NCBI GenBank assembly: GCA_902761225.1
Contig: CACWJQ010000012.1
Coordinates: 1 to 57,322, forward strand
Reading direction: 5' to 3'
DNA length: 57,322 nucleotides
DNA from: an uncultured Lachnospiraceae bacterium
Lineage (GTDB): Bacteria > Bacillota > Clostridia > Lachnospirales > Lachnospiraceae
The notes under the pieces: generated by a model
What the model saw: only the letters and a program-made list of their open reading frames with translations
Databases searched by the model: none
Told to the model about the DNA's origin: nothing
Part shown: in pieces, positions 24,522 through 33,597 of the stretch
Position numbering within the stretch: the stretch's first letter is position 1
Layout of the letters: each line of letters begins with the position of its first letter
Made by a program: the position numbers and the translations under genes

Positions 24522-26594
24522 TCAGATTCTCTTTATCCATGCCTGTGCAAGTTCCGGCCAGAGTCCCACATCTTCTCTCAGGCTCATATCGATACCATTC
24601 GCGGGCATTTCCTTTCCGCTGAAGAACTGCTCTATCAGCTCTTCCTTTCTCTTATCGGATACGTCTATACCCTTTCCATCCCTTACCGCATGTACCGCAC
24701 GCATGGTCTGTTCCATTGTGTAATTCCATCCGGAGGGTGACCATCCCCTGAAATAATACTTATTGGCAACAGACAGTCCATGGAAGCCGTCAGGGAAAAC
24801 ATAATGAGCGAATTTCACTCCCGCTTTTCTGAGAGCCTCCGCAAAAAGGTAGCTGTTTTCCACGGGAACAAGATCGTCTCCCGCAGTCTGCCAGATAAAG
24901 CACCGGGGAGTATTCCCGGTCACATGCTTTTCAAGAGAGAAATAATCAAGCTCCTCTGCGGTGGCATCATCCCCAAGGAGTGCCCTGAAGGAATCCCTGT
25001 GTGCATATTCTCCGGATGTAATGACAGGATACGAAAGGATAACTCCGTCAGGTCTGTTTGATATCTTATCAAGTTCGGGATCCTTATCCTTCACATCATC
25101 AAAGTGTACCGCAAGACTTCCGCACACATGAGCCCCTGCGGAGTATCCGCAGATGACCAGCTTCTTACCGTCTATGTTGTATTCCGCAGCTCTGCTCCTG
25201 ATAAATCTCACAGCTCTTGAGATATCTTCAAGAGGCTGCTTCTTAAGAGGAACTGACATGGTGATATCCGTGGTATAAGTCAGTACGAATACGTTCATGC
25301 CGCGGTCATAGAACTCCATGGCAGCAAGCTCCGCCTCATGAGGCACCACCATGCAGTACCCGCCTCCGGGAACCACCAGCATACAGTCACGCTTCTCGTC
25401 ATCTGTATGAAGATAAGCGAAAACATTGGGAGTAAACCCGTAAGATGCGGCGTAATCGTACTCACCCTCATTCCAGATATCCTTGCGGAATCTGTTGATC
25501 TCCGGTTTGCCAAATCCCGTCATTTCATAGTCTTCATCGGGATAATCAGCTTCCCACTTATCAATCTCCGTATCAGGTACGACAACCCTCAGGACCGCAT
25601 AATATGCTTCCTTTGCTTCGCTCTTTCCTCTGAAGAGCAGCGGATAGCTGGTCTCTCTTCTGAACCCGCTAAGCCAGCTGTCCTCATCCTTGAGATTCCA
25701 GAATGTCACAGATGTCACATTTGCCTTGCCGGACTTCTTCGCATCAACATATATCCTGAAAAACTCCGCATATCTCCCGGCAAGCGCCTTCATGGACTCT
25801 TCGGAAGGATCGGCGTTGTGCAGATCCAGCTCCGTGATATTGATCTTGAGCCCCAGAGCTCCGTACATCTCAAGAGCTGTGCGGTAATCCTCATACTTTG
25901 GATGATCCATGAGCAGATGGGACTGCATGCCCATTCCGTCCACAAGTCCCTTTTCCTGAAGAGGCTTAAGGATATTGGCGATTATAAAATCCCTCTTCCA
26001 TTCAAGGGCAGTCTCATAATCGTTGTAGAACAGATCCACGCCTTCTGCAGCGTACTTTCTGGCATATTCAAATGCCTTGATGACGAAATCATTTCCGACG
26101 GTCTTAGTCCAGAGAGACTTTCTAAAATCCCCCTCGTCAACAGCCTCGTTCACAACATCCCATGCATATATGATGTCCGGATATTCAGTCTGTACGAAGT
26201 TAAGCACTCCGCGGATATAGCTCTCAAGACGTGCAAGCATGGTATCCCTGTCTGCAAGAGGGAAGTTCTCATTGTAATGCTGACAGAAGAACCACTTGGG
26301 AGTCTGGTTGTGCCACACAAGGGTATGTCCGCGCATTGCGATACCGTCTGCCTTTGCGGCCTCAAGATAAGGCTTTGCCTTTTCAAAGGTAAGAGCAGGC
26401 TCCAGTTCATATTTATCCGGATCGGATTTGCAGCTTTCTTCATCCAGATAATACATGGGCTTCATATCATTTTCACAGGTAAAACTGTTAAACTGTGCAT
26501 TGAGCAGCTTCATGTCCGCTGCGGTGTGCAGGTTCTTCCAGGATATCGCTGCACCTATTTTGAAATATGGTTCGTACGCTGTTTTAAGATTCAT
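24522..26594 (-). CDS. bifunctional GH10 endo-xylanase / alpha-beta hydrolase (acetyl-xylan esterase-like)
   Basis: 690 aa. Residues 1-340 are a full GH10 barrel: TLVWHNQTP, acid/base Glu150 in WDVVNEAVDE, nucleophile Glu255 in ITELDLH and VTFWNLKDEDSW. Residues about 370-690 are an alpha/beta hydrolase: oxyanion VVPGGGY, Ser485 in GYSAGAH, later GDDLVP and the His in DGFHGLS, like BD-FAE/acetyl-xylan esterases. No signal peptide, carbohydrate-binding module or anchor, so it acts inside the cell on imported, acetylated xylo-oligosaccharides. Two complementary activities in one chain. ATG with GAAGGA. It follows the PfkB gene. Confidence 0.93.
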   Translation of the reverse strand: MNLKTAYEPYFKIGAAISWKNLHTAADMKLLNAQFNSFTCENDMKPMYYLDEESCKSDPDKYELEPALTFEKAKPYLEAAKADGIAMRGHTLVWHNQTPKWFFCQHYNENFPLADRDTMLARLESYIRGVLNFVQTEYPDIIYAWDVVNEAVDEGDFRKSLWTKTVGNDFVIKAFEYARKYAAEGVDLFYNDYETALEWKRDFIIANILKPLQEKGLVDGMGMQSHLLMDHPKYEDYRTALEMYGALGLKINITELDLHNADPSEESMKALAGRYAEFFRIYVDAKKSGKANVTSVTFWNLKDEDSWLSGFRRETSYPLLFRGKSEAKEAYYAVLRVVVPDTEIDKWEADYPDEDYEMTGFGKPEINRFRKDIWNEGEYDYAASYGFTPNVFAYLHTDDEKRDCMLVVPGGGYCMVVPHEAELAAMEFYDRGMNVFVLTYTTDITMSVPLKKQPLEDISRAVRFIRSRAAEYNIDGKKLVICGYSAGAHVCGSLAVHFDDVKDKDPELDKISNRPDGVILSYPVITSGEYAHRDSFRALLGDDATAEELDYFSLEKHVTGNTPRCFIWQTAGDDLVPVENSYLFAEALRKAGVKFAHYVFPDGFHGLSVANKYYFRGWSPSGWNYTMEQTMRAVHAVRDGKGIDVSDKRKEELIEQFFSGKEMPANGIDMSLREDVGLWPELAQAWIKRI

Positions 26595-26625
26595 ATTTTT
26601 TCCTTCTTTGTATTTGCCGTCCGCC

Positions 26626-27528
26626 TCAGCCGTAAAGCAGTGCCTGCACCTCTTCCAGTCTCGGAGGGTTCAGAGGAAGGGGAAATCTTGAGATCGCAAC
26701 AGCCGAACATGCACTGGCAAATCTCACGGTATCCTCATCACTCATACCCTTCAAAAGTCCGTATACACAGCCTGCCTTGAAGGTATCTCCCGCACCCAGC
26801 GTGCTCTTGACCTCCACATCAAAGGGCTTCATGTAATGGATCTCTTCACCCTTTCTTGCGTAGAGCATATCTCCGCCGCCCTGGGTTATGATGGTAAGAC
26901 CTTCCGTTTCATTCTGCATCAGGCCCATTATCTCCTCGGGACTCATTCCCTTATAATGCTCGCCCGTGCACTCTTTTGATACAACATTTATCGCTGCGTT
27001 TCTGTGGAGAAATGATTTATGATCACTGTCTATGGTGACATAGGGAATACCCTTGTTTATACAGATCTGGGCAGCTTTCTCGGTCTCTGCTCCGAAGAAG
27101 GGATCTATCGCAGCCACTTTGCAGCCTTCCACATCTATCTCCCTTGGGATGCTCCACCATCTCTTGCCTGATGCAAAGAGTGACTGGAATCTTCCCATGG
27201 GTGAACGGACGAGGCCCGCGATGACCACGTAATCCATTACTCCGGGATCATCCTCTGCAAAGTACATCAGCGAATGATCGACGTTCGTCCCTTCGTAGAA
27301 TTCCCTGAGCATGGGAGCGACTTCCGTTCCTATCCAGGTGCCGTCCATCCTTACGCCTACGCCAAGAGAATCCAGGACCGTGGCTGCCGTACCGGTCTCG
27401 CCTCCCGGAAGAAAATAGTGAGCCTTTATCTCCGAATACTCATCGGGTTTGAGAAATCCGTCCTTAAGAAGAAAAGAATGTGTTCCGAGAACCTGTCCGA
27501 ACAGATAGACTTCAGACTGTTTTTCCAA
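26626..27528 (-). CDS. PfkB-family carbohydrate kinase
   Basis: 300 aa. Ribokinase-like fold with the ATP/anion-hole signature STLGAGDTFKAG near residues 248-258 (catalytic Asp in GAGD) and N-terminal FLPGGETGTAATVLDSLGV. The sugar or sugar-acid substrate cannot be inferred. The start codon is TTG at 27528 with GGGAGG 8 nt upstream; a nearby ATG is out of frame and gives only seven codons. It precedes the xylanase and may phosphorylate a released sugar. Confidence 0.88.
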   Translation of the reverse strand: MEKQSEVYLFGQVLGTHSFLLKDGFLKPDEYSEIKAHYFLPGGETGTAATVLDSLGVGVRMDGTWIGTEVAPMLREFYEGTNVDHSLMYFAEDDPGVMDYVVIAGLVRSPMGRFQSLFASGKRWWSIPREIDVEGCKVAAIDPFFGAETEKAAQICINKGIPYVTIDSDHKSFLHRNAAINVVSKECTGEHYKGMSPEEIMGLMQNETEGLTIITQGGGDMLYARKGEEIHYMKPFDVEVKSTLGAGDTFKAGCVYGLLKGMSDEDTVRFASACSAVAISRFPLPLNPPRLEEVQALLYG

Positions 27529-27566
27529 TGACCATACCTCCCAGGTTTAACCCCATGTAAAAGTAC

Positions 27567-28109
27567 TTATCTGCCGACTACTATATTCGGCGCAGTCACC
27601 TGCCTGTCACAGTAAGGGCATATTCCGGTTGTGGCCGCCCTGATCTTGAGGCTCGCACCGCATCCGGGACAATCCATTCCCACAAAGGGTCTGTCCTTGA
27701 TCGGATCTGCGGGTATGTATCTGTCGGTGAGGATGAACCTTCCTCCCTGCGCATCATATACCAGATTGATGAGGATCTTTTTCTTTTCCCCGTAGGATAT
27801 CAGGCGCATAAGCTTGTCCTGTGTGATGTGCAGATAATCCGCAACCTCCTGTGCAGGAACCGATCCGTCGGGATCTGCCCTGAACACTCTGTCCATGGAT
27901 CCGAGCCTTCCCACATAGCCAAGTGTCTTCAGATAGTTGGCAAGAAGCGCCACTGTTATGCCGGTCCACAGTATGAACAGAGGAACGGTGTCGGCGGTCC
28001 CGTATTCCACCATGGTTCCGATAAATACGAAGGTCATTGTGAATGCGGGAACTGCTATGAATGACCAGATGGCAAGCTGAAAATATAACTTTCGAAGATT
28101 AATGTACAT
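27567..28109 (-). CDS. membrane protein with C-terminal zinc ribbon (paralogue B)
   Basis: 180 aa. Two transmembrane helices (about 12-30 and 43-62), a middle helical segment resembling a winged helix (VPAQEVADYLHITQDKLMRLISYG), a strand-turn-strand, and a C-terminal zinc ribbon (MDCPGCGASLKIRA, GICPYCDRQ). Same architecture and about the same length as the gene immediately upstream, which it overlaps by 11 bp. They are tandem duplicates. Function unknown; a membrane-bound regulator or adaptor is only a guess. Confidence 0.7.
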   Translation of the reverse strand: MYINLRKLYFQLAIWSFIAVPAFTMTFVFIGTMVEYGTADTVPLFILWTGITVALLANYLKTLGYVGRLGSMDRVFRADPDGSVPAQEVADYLHITQDKLMRLISYGEKKKILINLVYDAQGGRFILTDRYIPADPIKDRPFVGMDCPGCGASLKIRAATTGICPYCDRQVTAPNIVVGR

Positions 28110-28647
28110 AGTCAGACTCCGATCTCAGATAGGTGCCGCAGTGAACGCATCTTGCGCCTCCGCCGACTCTCATCTGTACCTGTGCTCCGCAGTGAGGGCA
28201 GTCCACGCTAATGAAATCCCCTTCCGTTTCGGGCTTCATTATGACCATGGCGCCTTCCCAGCCGTAGGTGACATTACGGAGGATGTTCTTATCCGTAAGT
28301 ACACGGATATCGCTGCGGACTCTCTGTCCTGTAAAGCCTGTGAGCTTTTCAAATGCAGAATAGGGTACCAGGCCGTCGTAATCTTCCTCGAAGATCCTGT
28401 TATACTTCTCCGCACGGTATATCCTTCCCTTCAGAAGTACCGCAGGAAAAGTAAAGACTGATGCTAATCCCCCTGCCATCACTGTCATGAAGCCTCCGCC
28501 TGCCAGTGCAACCATTCTGTCCTCTGCCACGTGGGTGATCATGAAGATGACGAACATCGCCGCAAAAAACCAGAAGAATGCACCTATGGCGATAAAAATA
28601 TTACATATGACTTTTGTCGAAGCGATCTTAAGCTTGTTCAGATACAT
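28099..28647 (-). CDS. membrane protein with C-terminal zinc ribbon (paralogue A)
   Basis: 182 aa. Two transmembrane helices (about 13-38 and 45-70), a helical middle segment (VPYSAFEKLTGFTGQRVRSD) and a zinc ribbon (VDCPHCGAQVQMRV, ARCVHCGTYLR). Clear sibling of the downstream gene in length, order of parts and the VDCP/MDCP ribbon. The ribosome site is weak and the gene lies beyond the terminator of the PurF-like gene, so it may rely on read-through or its own unseen promoter. Confidence 0.7.
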   Translation of the reverse strand: MYLNKLKIASTKVICNIFIAIGAFFWFFAAMFVIFMITHVAEDRMVALAGGGFMTVMAGGLASVFTFPAVLLKGRIYRAEKYNRIFEEDYDGLVPYSAFEKLTGFTGQRVRSDIRVLTDKNILRNVTYGWEGAMVIMKPETEGDFISVDCPHCGAQVQMRVGGGARCVHCGTYLRSESDYVH

Positions 28648-28665
28648 TTTTCATTCTCGCGTTAG

Positions 28666-28691
28666 AAAAATGCCCCGGCATTACCCGGGGC
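28666..28691 (-). terminator. intrinsic terminator after the PurF-like gene
   Basis: 7-bp GC stem (GCCCCGG at 28672-28678 with 28685-28691), 6-nt loop, then ATTTTT on the minus strand. Confidence 0.75.
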
Positions 28692-28701
28692 TATGAATTT
28701 A

Positions 28702-30108
28702 TCATTCGACTCCGTTCCAGCAGTATGTGCACAGCTTATCATGATCGAGTCCGGTGGAATCGAGCATGTCATCGAGACGTGCATATCTGAGGGAGGTGAA
28801 GTTCATTTCCTTTCTGATCTCCTCTATCATAGCGGCGTACTTCTCAGTATCGGGATCCGCATACTGCTTAAGGACTTCTTCCGTAACATTGCCGCCCTCG
28901 AGTCTTTCTATGACTCTTCTTGTGATAAGATCCATTTCAGACTTGGATCTTGAGAAGTTCAGATATCTGCAGCCGTATACGAGAGGAGGACATGCAGGTC
29001 TTACATGAACTTCCTTCGCTCCGGATTTATACAGGAATTCGGTGGTCTCACGAAGCTGTGTTCCTCTTACGATGGAGTCATCGATGAGGATGATGCTCCT
29101 GTCCCTGATAAGCTCTTCAACGGCAAGCAGCTTCATCTTGGCGATCAGATCACGCTTGCTCTGAATGGTGGGCATGAAGGATCTTGGCCAGGTGGGTGTG
29201 TACTTGATGAAGGGTCTTGAGAAGGGGATGCCTGATGCATTGGCATATCCGACGGCATGAGCTGTTCCGGAATCGGGAACACCTGCAACAATGTCTGCCT
29301 TCACCTCATCCCTTCCGGCCATTGCTGCACCGTTTCTGTATCTCATCTCCTCAACAGACATTCCTTCATAGGAGCTTGAAGGATATCCGTAATATACCCA
29401 GAGGAAGGTGCAGATCTTCATCTTGTCACCGGGTGCCTTCAGAGTAACACAGTTGGAATCCGTGACACATACGATCTCTCCGGGACCCAGTTCCTTGTAG
29501 TTATTGTATCCGAGATTCTTATATGCAAAATTCTCAAAGGAGATGCAGAACGCGTTGTCCTTCTTACCGATCACGACGGGAGTTCTTCCCACCCTGTCTC
29601 TTGCGGCATAGATACCCTTGGGAGTGAGCAGAAGGAGCGATACACTTCCGTCCACCGATTCGAGGGCATAGTTGATACCGTCGATAAGATTCTCCTTGGT
29701 ATTGATAAGGGCTGCGATAAGCTCTGTGGCATTGATCTCACCGGAGCTCATCTCCATGAAGTGGCTGAGTCCTCTGTCGATCAGATCCCTTGCAAGTTCA
29801 TCCGAATTGTTGATCTTGCTTACAGTGACGATCGCATAGGTGCCATGGTGCGAGTGGATGATAAGGGGCTGGGGCTCATAATCGGATATGGATCCGATGC
29901 CCATGTATCCGTCCATTTCCTGAACTTCCTTATCGAACTTGGTCCTGAATGGCGAATTCTCTATATTGTGGATCGCACGGTCAAAACCGTTCTTTCCATA
30001 TACCACAAGTCCGCCTCTTCTGGTCCCGAGATGTGAATGATAATCCGTCCCGAAGAAAAGATCGAATACACAACTTTCCTTTGATGCTACTCCAAAAAAT
30101 CCACCCAT
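28702..30108 (-). CDS. amidophosphoribosyltransferase-like protein lacking the glutaminase cysteine
   Basis: 468 aa. An N-terminal Ntn glutamine-amidotransferase-like domain (about 1-230) is followed by a phosphoribosyltransferase domain with the PRPP loop IILIDDSIVRGTQ (residues 339-351). In PurF the chain begins, after processing, with the nucleophile Cys of CGVFG; here the start is MGGFFG, with Gly at that position, and no upstream in-frame codon supplies a Cys. It should therefore not hydrolyse glutamine; it may use ammonia or another amine, or be regulatory. The C-terminus LCTYCWNG retains Cys residues. I recall similar MGGFFG proteins in Clostridia, so this is probably a conserved paralogue. 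Distal gene of the pentose cluster. Confidence 0.85.
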   Translation of the reverse strand: MGGFFGVASKESCVFDLFFGTDYHSHLGTRRGGLVVYGKNGFDRAIHNIENSPFRTKFDKEVQEMDGYMGIGSISDYEPQPLIIHSHHGTYAIVTVSKINNSDELARDLIDRGLSHFMEMSSGEINATELIAALINTKENLIDGINYALESVDGSVSLLLLTPKGIYAARDRVGRTPVVIGKKDNAFCISFENFAYKNLGYNNYKELGPGEIVCVTDSNCVTLKAPGDKMKICTFLWVYYGYPSSSYEGMSVEEMRYRNGAAMAGRDEVKADIVAGVPDSGTAHAVGYANASGIPFSRPFIKYTPTWPRSFMPTIQSKRDLIAKMKLLAVEELIRDRSIILIDDSIVRGTQLRETTEFLYKSGAKEVHVRPACPPLVYGCRYLNFSRSKSEMDLITRRVIERLEGGNVTEEVLKQYADPDTEKYAAMIEEIRKEMNFTSLRYARLDDMLDSTGLDHDKLCTYCWNGVE

Positions 30109-30139
30109 GACTTAATAACCCTTTCAAACTAATTTTTTA

Positions 30140-30157
30140 TGTGACATACGTGTCACA
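30140..30157. promoter_or_regulatory. palindrome, candidate operator
   Basis: Perfect 7-bp inverted repeat TGTGACA-TACG-TGTCACA, about 32 nt upstream of the PurF-like start. There is no T run, so it is not a terminator. It resembles the half-sites of CRP/FNR-type regulators but with a wider spacer. Confidence 0.45.
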
Positions 30158-30189
30158 ATAACCCGTGTTCGACCCCCACAAGAGTTTTG

Positions 30190-30867
30190 TTATAACCTTA
30201 TAAGATCCATGAGTCTTGCGGTATTTTCCTTTGCATTCCCCTTAAACACCGCAGAACCGGCCACCACCACATTGGCACCGGCCTTAACGATATCCGAAAT
30301 GTTCCCTTCCGTGATACCGCCGTCAACCTCAATATCCGTATCAAGACCCTCAGCCGTAACAAAGGCTCTCAGAGCCCTGACCTTATCGACAGTCTCCGGA
30401 ATGAGCTTCTGTCCTCCAAAACCGGGTTCAACGGTCATGACAAGGATCATGTCCGCATCTGCGGCAAAGGGGAGCACGGCACTTATGGGCGTTCCGGGCT
30501 TGATGGAGATCCCTGCCCTTATGGGCTTGCCCTTAAGACTCATTGTCTCTTTGATATGCTTTATTATGCTCCCGGCATTATCGGGATCAGCCTCTATATG
30601 GAAGGTGATACCGTCTGCGCCGCACTGTGCGAACCTCTCTATATACCTGTCCGGCTTTTCGATCATAAGATGTGTATCAAAGAACAGATCCGTACATTTT
30701 CTGATTGAAGTCATAACAGGCATCCCGAAGGATATGGACGGGACAAAGATCCCGTCCATTACATCAAAATGAAGATAATCTGCGCCGCCTTCGCATACGG
30801 CTTTGATCTGTTCGCCAAGAACAGTAAAATCCGCAGCCAGTATTGAAGGTGACAGAATGTTATTCAT
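30190..30867 (-). CDS. rpe: ribulose-phosphate 3-epimerase
   Basis: 225 aa TIM barrel converting D-ribulose-5-P and D-xylulose-5-P. N-terminal LSPSILAADF, metal-binding HFDVMDG and FDTHLMIE, MILVMTVEPGFGGQ, DIEVDGGI and a C-terminal AGSAVFKG all match the family. It starts 2 nt before the stop of the transketolase C-subunit (30870), with AAGGAG upstream, so it is in the same operon and links pentose isomers to transketolase. Confidence 0.96.
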   Translation of the reverse strand: MNNILSPSILAADFTVLGEQIKAVCEGGADYLHFDVMDGIFVPSISFGMPVMTSIRKCTDLFFDTHLMIEKPDRYIERFAQCGADGITFHIEADPDNAGSIIKHIKETMSLKGKPIRAGISIKPGTPISAVLPFAADADMILVMTVEPGFGGQKLIPETVDKVRALRAFVTAEGLDTDIEVDGGITEGNISDIVKAGANVVVAGSAVFKGNAKENTARLMDLIRL

Positions 30868-30869
30868 TA

Positions 30870-31808
30870 TCAGATGAACTCCTTAACTGACTTGTAAACG
30901 CCCTCAGCATCAAGACCATACTTATGGATAAGATCTGCAGCAGAGCCCGACTCACCGAATACATCCTGCATGCCGACTCTCTTGACCTTAACGGGGCACT
31001 CCTCGGAAAGGACCTCACATACTGCAGAGCCGAGTCCTCCGATAACGGAATGCTCCTCACATGTAACGACCTTGCCGGTCTTACGGGCACTATTTATTAT
31101 AATATCTCTGTCAATGGGCTTGATAGTGCAGATATTGATGACCTCTGCATCGATACCGTCGGCAGCGAGCATCTCTGCAGCGCCTATTGCGGAATCAACC
31201 ATGATACCGGTAGCTACTATGGTAACGTCCTTACCCTCTCTTACGATGCTTCCCTTTCCGATCTCGAACTTGTAATCGGGCTTATCGTTGATAACGGTGC
31301 AGGCTGCACGGCCGAATCTGATATAAACAGGTCCCTCGTACTCAAGCGCTGCTCTTACGGCTGCCTTAGCCTCGATGTCATCTGCGGGACACATTACTAC
31401 CATTCCGGGAATGGTTCTCATAAGAGCGATATCCTCGTTACACTGGTGGGATGCACCGTCCTCACCTACGGAGATACCCGCATGGGTAGCACCGATCTTA
31501 ACGTTGAGATGAGGATATCCGATGGAGTTTCTCACCTGCTCGAATGCTCTTCCTGCTGCGAACATTGCGAAGGAGCTTACGAAGGGGATCTTACCGGTAA
31601 GGGAAAGGCCTGCTGCAACGCCCATCATGTTGGACTCTGCGATACCGCAGTCGATATGTCTGTCGGGATAAGCTTTTCTGAAAATACCGGTCTTGGTAGC
31701 TGCTGCAAGGTCTGCATCAAGTACTACGAGCTGGGGAAATTCTTCTGCCAGATCCTTAAGAGCATTTCCGTAGCTCTCTCTGGTTGCTATTTTCTTAACG
31801 TCTGCCAT
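30870..31808 (-). CDS. transketolase, C-terminal subunit
   Basis: 312 aa from the ATG at 31808 (AAAGGA 7 nt upstream; the frame also reads from a GTG at 31823). Pyrimidine-binding domain with FRKAYPDRHIDCGIAESNMMG, given in part, NSIGYPHLNVKIGATHAGISV and HQCNEDIAL, and a C-terminal transketolase_C region (VVTCEEHSVIGGLGSAV). It forms the active heteromer with the N-terminal subunit encoded upstream. A split transketolase is normal for Clostridia and archaea. Confidence 0.95.
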   Translation of the reverse strand: MADVKKIATRESYGNALKDLAEEFPQLVVLDADLAAATKTGIFRKAYPDRHIDCGIAESNMMGVAAGLSLTGKIPFVSSFAMFAAGRAFEQVRNSIGYPHLNVKIGATHAGISVGEDGASHQCNEDIALMRTIPGMVVMCPADDIEAKAAVRAALEYEGPVYIRFGRAACTVINDKPDYKFEIGKGSIVREGKDVTIVATGIMVDSAIGAAEMLAADGIDAEVINICTIKPIDRDIIINSARKTGKVVTCEEHSVIGGLGSAVCEVLSEECPVKVKRVGMQDVFGESGSAADLIHKYGLDAEGVYKSVKEFI

Positions 31809-31874
31809 TTTTATTCCTTTCACGCCGTTTAGGCATTTAATCTGTATTTTTGATCACCCTGGATTGCGCTGTTA

Positions 31875-32711
31875 TCAGCCCTCTTTTGCCAGTTCCTCAT
31901 CGATCTTGGCAAGATCGGCCATTGCTACAGCATACTCCTCATCATTGGGAGCCTTGCCGTGCCAGTCAACCGAATTCTCCATGAAGGATACGCCCTTGCC
32001 CTTGATTGAGTGAAGGATGATACATGTGGGCATTCCCTTGGTTTCTCTTGCGTTCCTGAACGCGGATCTGATCTGATCGAAGTCATGTGCATCGATCTCT
32101 ACAACATTGAAATTAAATGCCTTGAACTTATCTGCGATGGGATAAGGTGAGCAAACCTTATCGATGGGTCCGTCGATCTGGAGACCGTTATTGTCTACGA
32201 TCACACATAAATTGTCCAGCTTGCGGAAGCCTGCGAACATGGCTGCTTCCCATACCTGGCCTTCCTCGATCTCACCGTCGCCGAGAAGGGTATATACTCT
32301 GAAATCCTTATTATCCAGCTTGGCACCGAGAGCCATTCCTGCAGCTGCGCTGATCCCCTGTCCGAGTGAACCGGATGCCATATCGACTCCGGGAATGTGC
32401 ATATTGGGATGTCCCTGGAGGTATGAGCCGAGCTTTCTCAGAGTCTTAAGATCCTCAACAGGGAAATATCCTCTGTTTGCAAGAGCGGCATAGAGACCGG
32501 GAGCAGTGTGTCCCTTGGAAAGTACGAATCTGTCTCTGTCCTCTTTTGCAGGATCCTTGGGATCTATGTTCATCTCCTCGAAATAGAGGAAGGTGAAAAC
32601 ATCAGCTGCAGAGAGGGATCCGCCGGGATGTCCCGCTTTAGCGCTGTGGGTTGATGTTACTATGCCCTTACGAACTTCGTTGGCATATTTCTTGAGCTGA
32701 AGATTGTCCAT
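31875..32711 (-). CDS. transketolase, N-terminal (TPP-binding) subunit
   Basis: 278 aa. Thiamine-diphosphate domain: HSAKAGHPGGSLSAADVFTF, FVLSKGHTAPGLYAAL, MASGSLGQGISAAAG, and the Mg-TPP motif LLGDGEIEEGQVWEA ending DNNGLQIDGP. With the C-terminal subunit it exchanges two-carbon units between pentose and hexose phosphates. AAGGAGAG precedes the ATG. A small GC stem (CGCAGT-loop-ACTGCG) sits just upstream of the ribosome site in the leader. Confidence 0.95.
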   Translation of the reverse strand: MDNLQLKKYANEVRKGIVTSTHSAKAGHPGGSLSAADVFTFLYFEEMNIDPKDPAKEDRDRFVLSKGHTAPGLYAALANRGYFPVEDLKTLRKLGSYLQGHPNMHIPGVDMASGSLGQGISAAAGMALGAKLDNKDFRVYTLLGDGEIEEGQVWEAAMFAGFRKLDNLCVIVDNNGLQIDGPIDKVCSPYPIADKFKAFNFNVVEIDAHDFDQIRSAFRNARETKGMPTCIILHSIKGKGVSFMENSVDWHGKAPNDEEYAVAMADLAKIDEELAKEG

Positions 32712-32841
32712 TTTCTCTCCTTTTTTCGCAGTTTTACTGCGGTGATTATTTTATGTACCCCGCATCATCCCCGCTTCCGCATATGTCCCCGGGAAAAGGG
32801 ATGATCCCAGAACTAACCCCCGTCGTCATGAACGGGATACT

Positions 32842-33540
32842 TTATTTCTTCTGTCCGTAGTAAGCATTAGGGCCATGCTTTCTTAAATAGTGCTTGTCCT
32901 GAAGCTCCTGAGGTGCGGGCTGCACTTCGGGATTGATGAGTCTTGCCCTGTAAGCCATCTTGGCCACTTCCTCCAGAACCACAGCGTTATGAACCGCATC
33001 GAGCGCATCCTTGCCCCAGGCAAAGGGACCATGATTCTTGCAGAGGGCTGCATTGACTGCCATAACGTCTCTTCCGGCATTCTTGAAATAATCAACGATC
33101 AGTGTACCGGTATTCTTCTCGTATGCCTCATCGATCTCATCCTTGGTAAGGCATCTGAGACAGGGAACATCGCCGTAGATATAGTCGGCATGGGTGGTTC
33201 CGTAGCAGGGTATATCCATACCTGCCTGTGCCCAGCTTGTGGCATATGACGAATGGGTGTGAACGACTCCTCCGATCTCCGGAAATGCCTTGTACAGCTC
33301 CACATGGGTAGGCATATCGGATGAAGGATTGAGATCCCCCTCCACAACATTTCCCTCAAGATCGACAACCACCATATCGGAAGGCTTCATCGTCTCATAG
33401 GGAACACCGCTGGGTTTGATGACTATAAGTCCCTTCTCGTGATCGATCTCACTTACATTTCCCCAGGTAAATGTTACAAGTCCGTATTTGGGAAGCAGGA
33501 GATTCGCATCACATACTTTCTGTTTCAGTTCTTCAAGCAT
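32842..33540 (-). CDS. araD: L-ribulose-5-phosphate 4-epimerase
   Basis: 232 aa, class II aldolase fold. Zn ligands in the [14 protein letters not shown] loop and in [32 protein letters not shown], in part, is the substrate region; YYGQKK at the C-terminus is typical of AraD. It converts L-ribulose-5-P to D-xylulose-5-P, feeding the adjacent transketolase and rpe genes. AAAGGGG before the ATG. Alternatives are UlaF or SgbE, but the neighbouring FGGY kinase fits L-arabinose. Confidence 0.92.
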   Translation of the reverse strand: MLEELKQKVCDANLLLPKYGLVTFTWGNVSEIDHEKGLIVIKPSGVPYETMKPSDMVVVDLEGNVVEGDLNPSSDMPTHVELYKAFPEIGGVVHTHSSYATSWAQAGMDIPCYGTTHADYIYGDVPCLRCLTKDEIDEAYEKNTGTLIVDYFKNAGRDVMAVNAALCKNHGPFAWGKDALDAVHNAVVLEEVAKMAYRARLINPEVQPAPQELQDKHYLRKHGPNAYYGQKK

Positions 33541-33579
33541 TTTCTTTTCCCCTTTAAGATCTGTGGTTCATCTATATCA

Positions 33580-33597
33580 CCGTCAGGATCCTGACGG
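33580..33597. repeat. 18-bp perfect palindrome between kinase and araD
   Basis: CCGTCAGGATCCTGACGG; the pairing continues outward with one bulge. It lies 9 nt after the FGGY kinase stop and about 40 nt before araD. No T run, so an operator or mRNA-processing hairpin is more likely than a terminator. Confidence 0.5.

Noticed and set aside
25338-26780. 480-codon plus-strand frame opposite the GH10-esterase gene
   Set aside because: Antisense to a clearly conserved enzyme; its translation resembles no protein and it has no ribosome site.
30924-31832. 302-codon plus-strand frame opposite the transketolase C-subunit
   Set aside because: Mirror of a conserved gene produced by codon bias.
32712-32841. 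Possible riboswitch ahead of the transketolase genes
   Set aside because: The 130-nt leader has short stems (GGGAT-G-ATCCC, CGCAGT) but no motif of a known riboswitch class.
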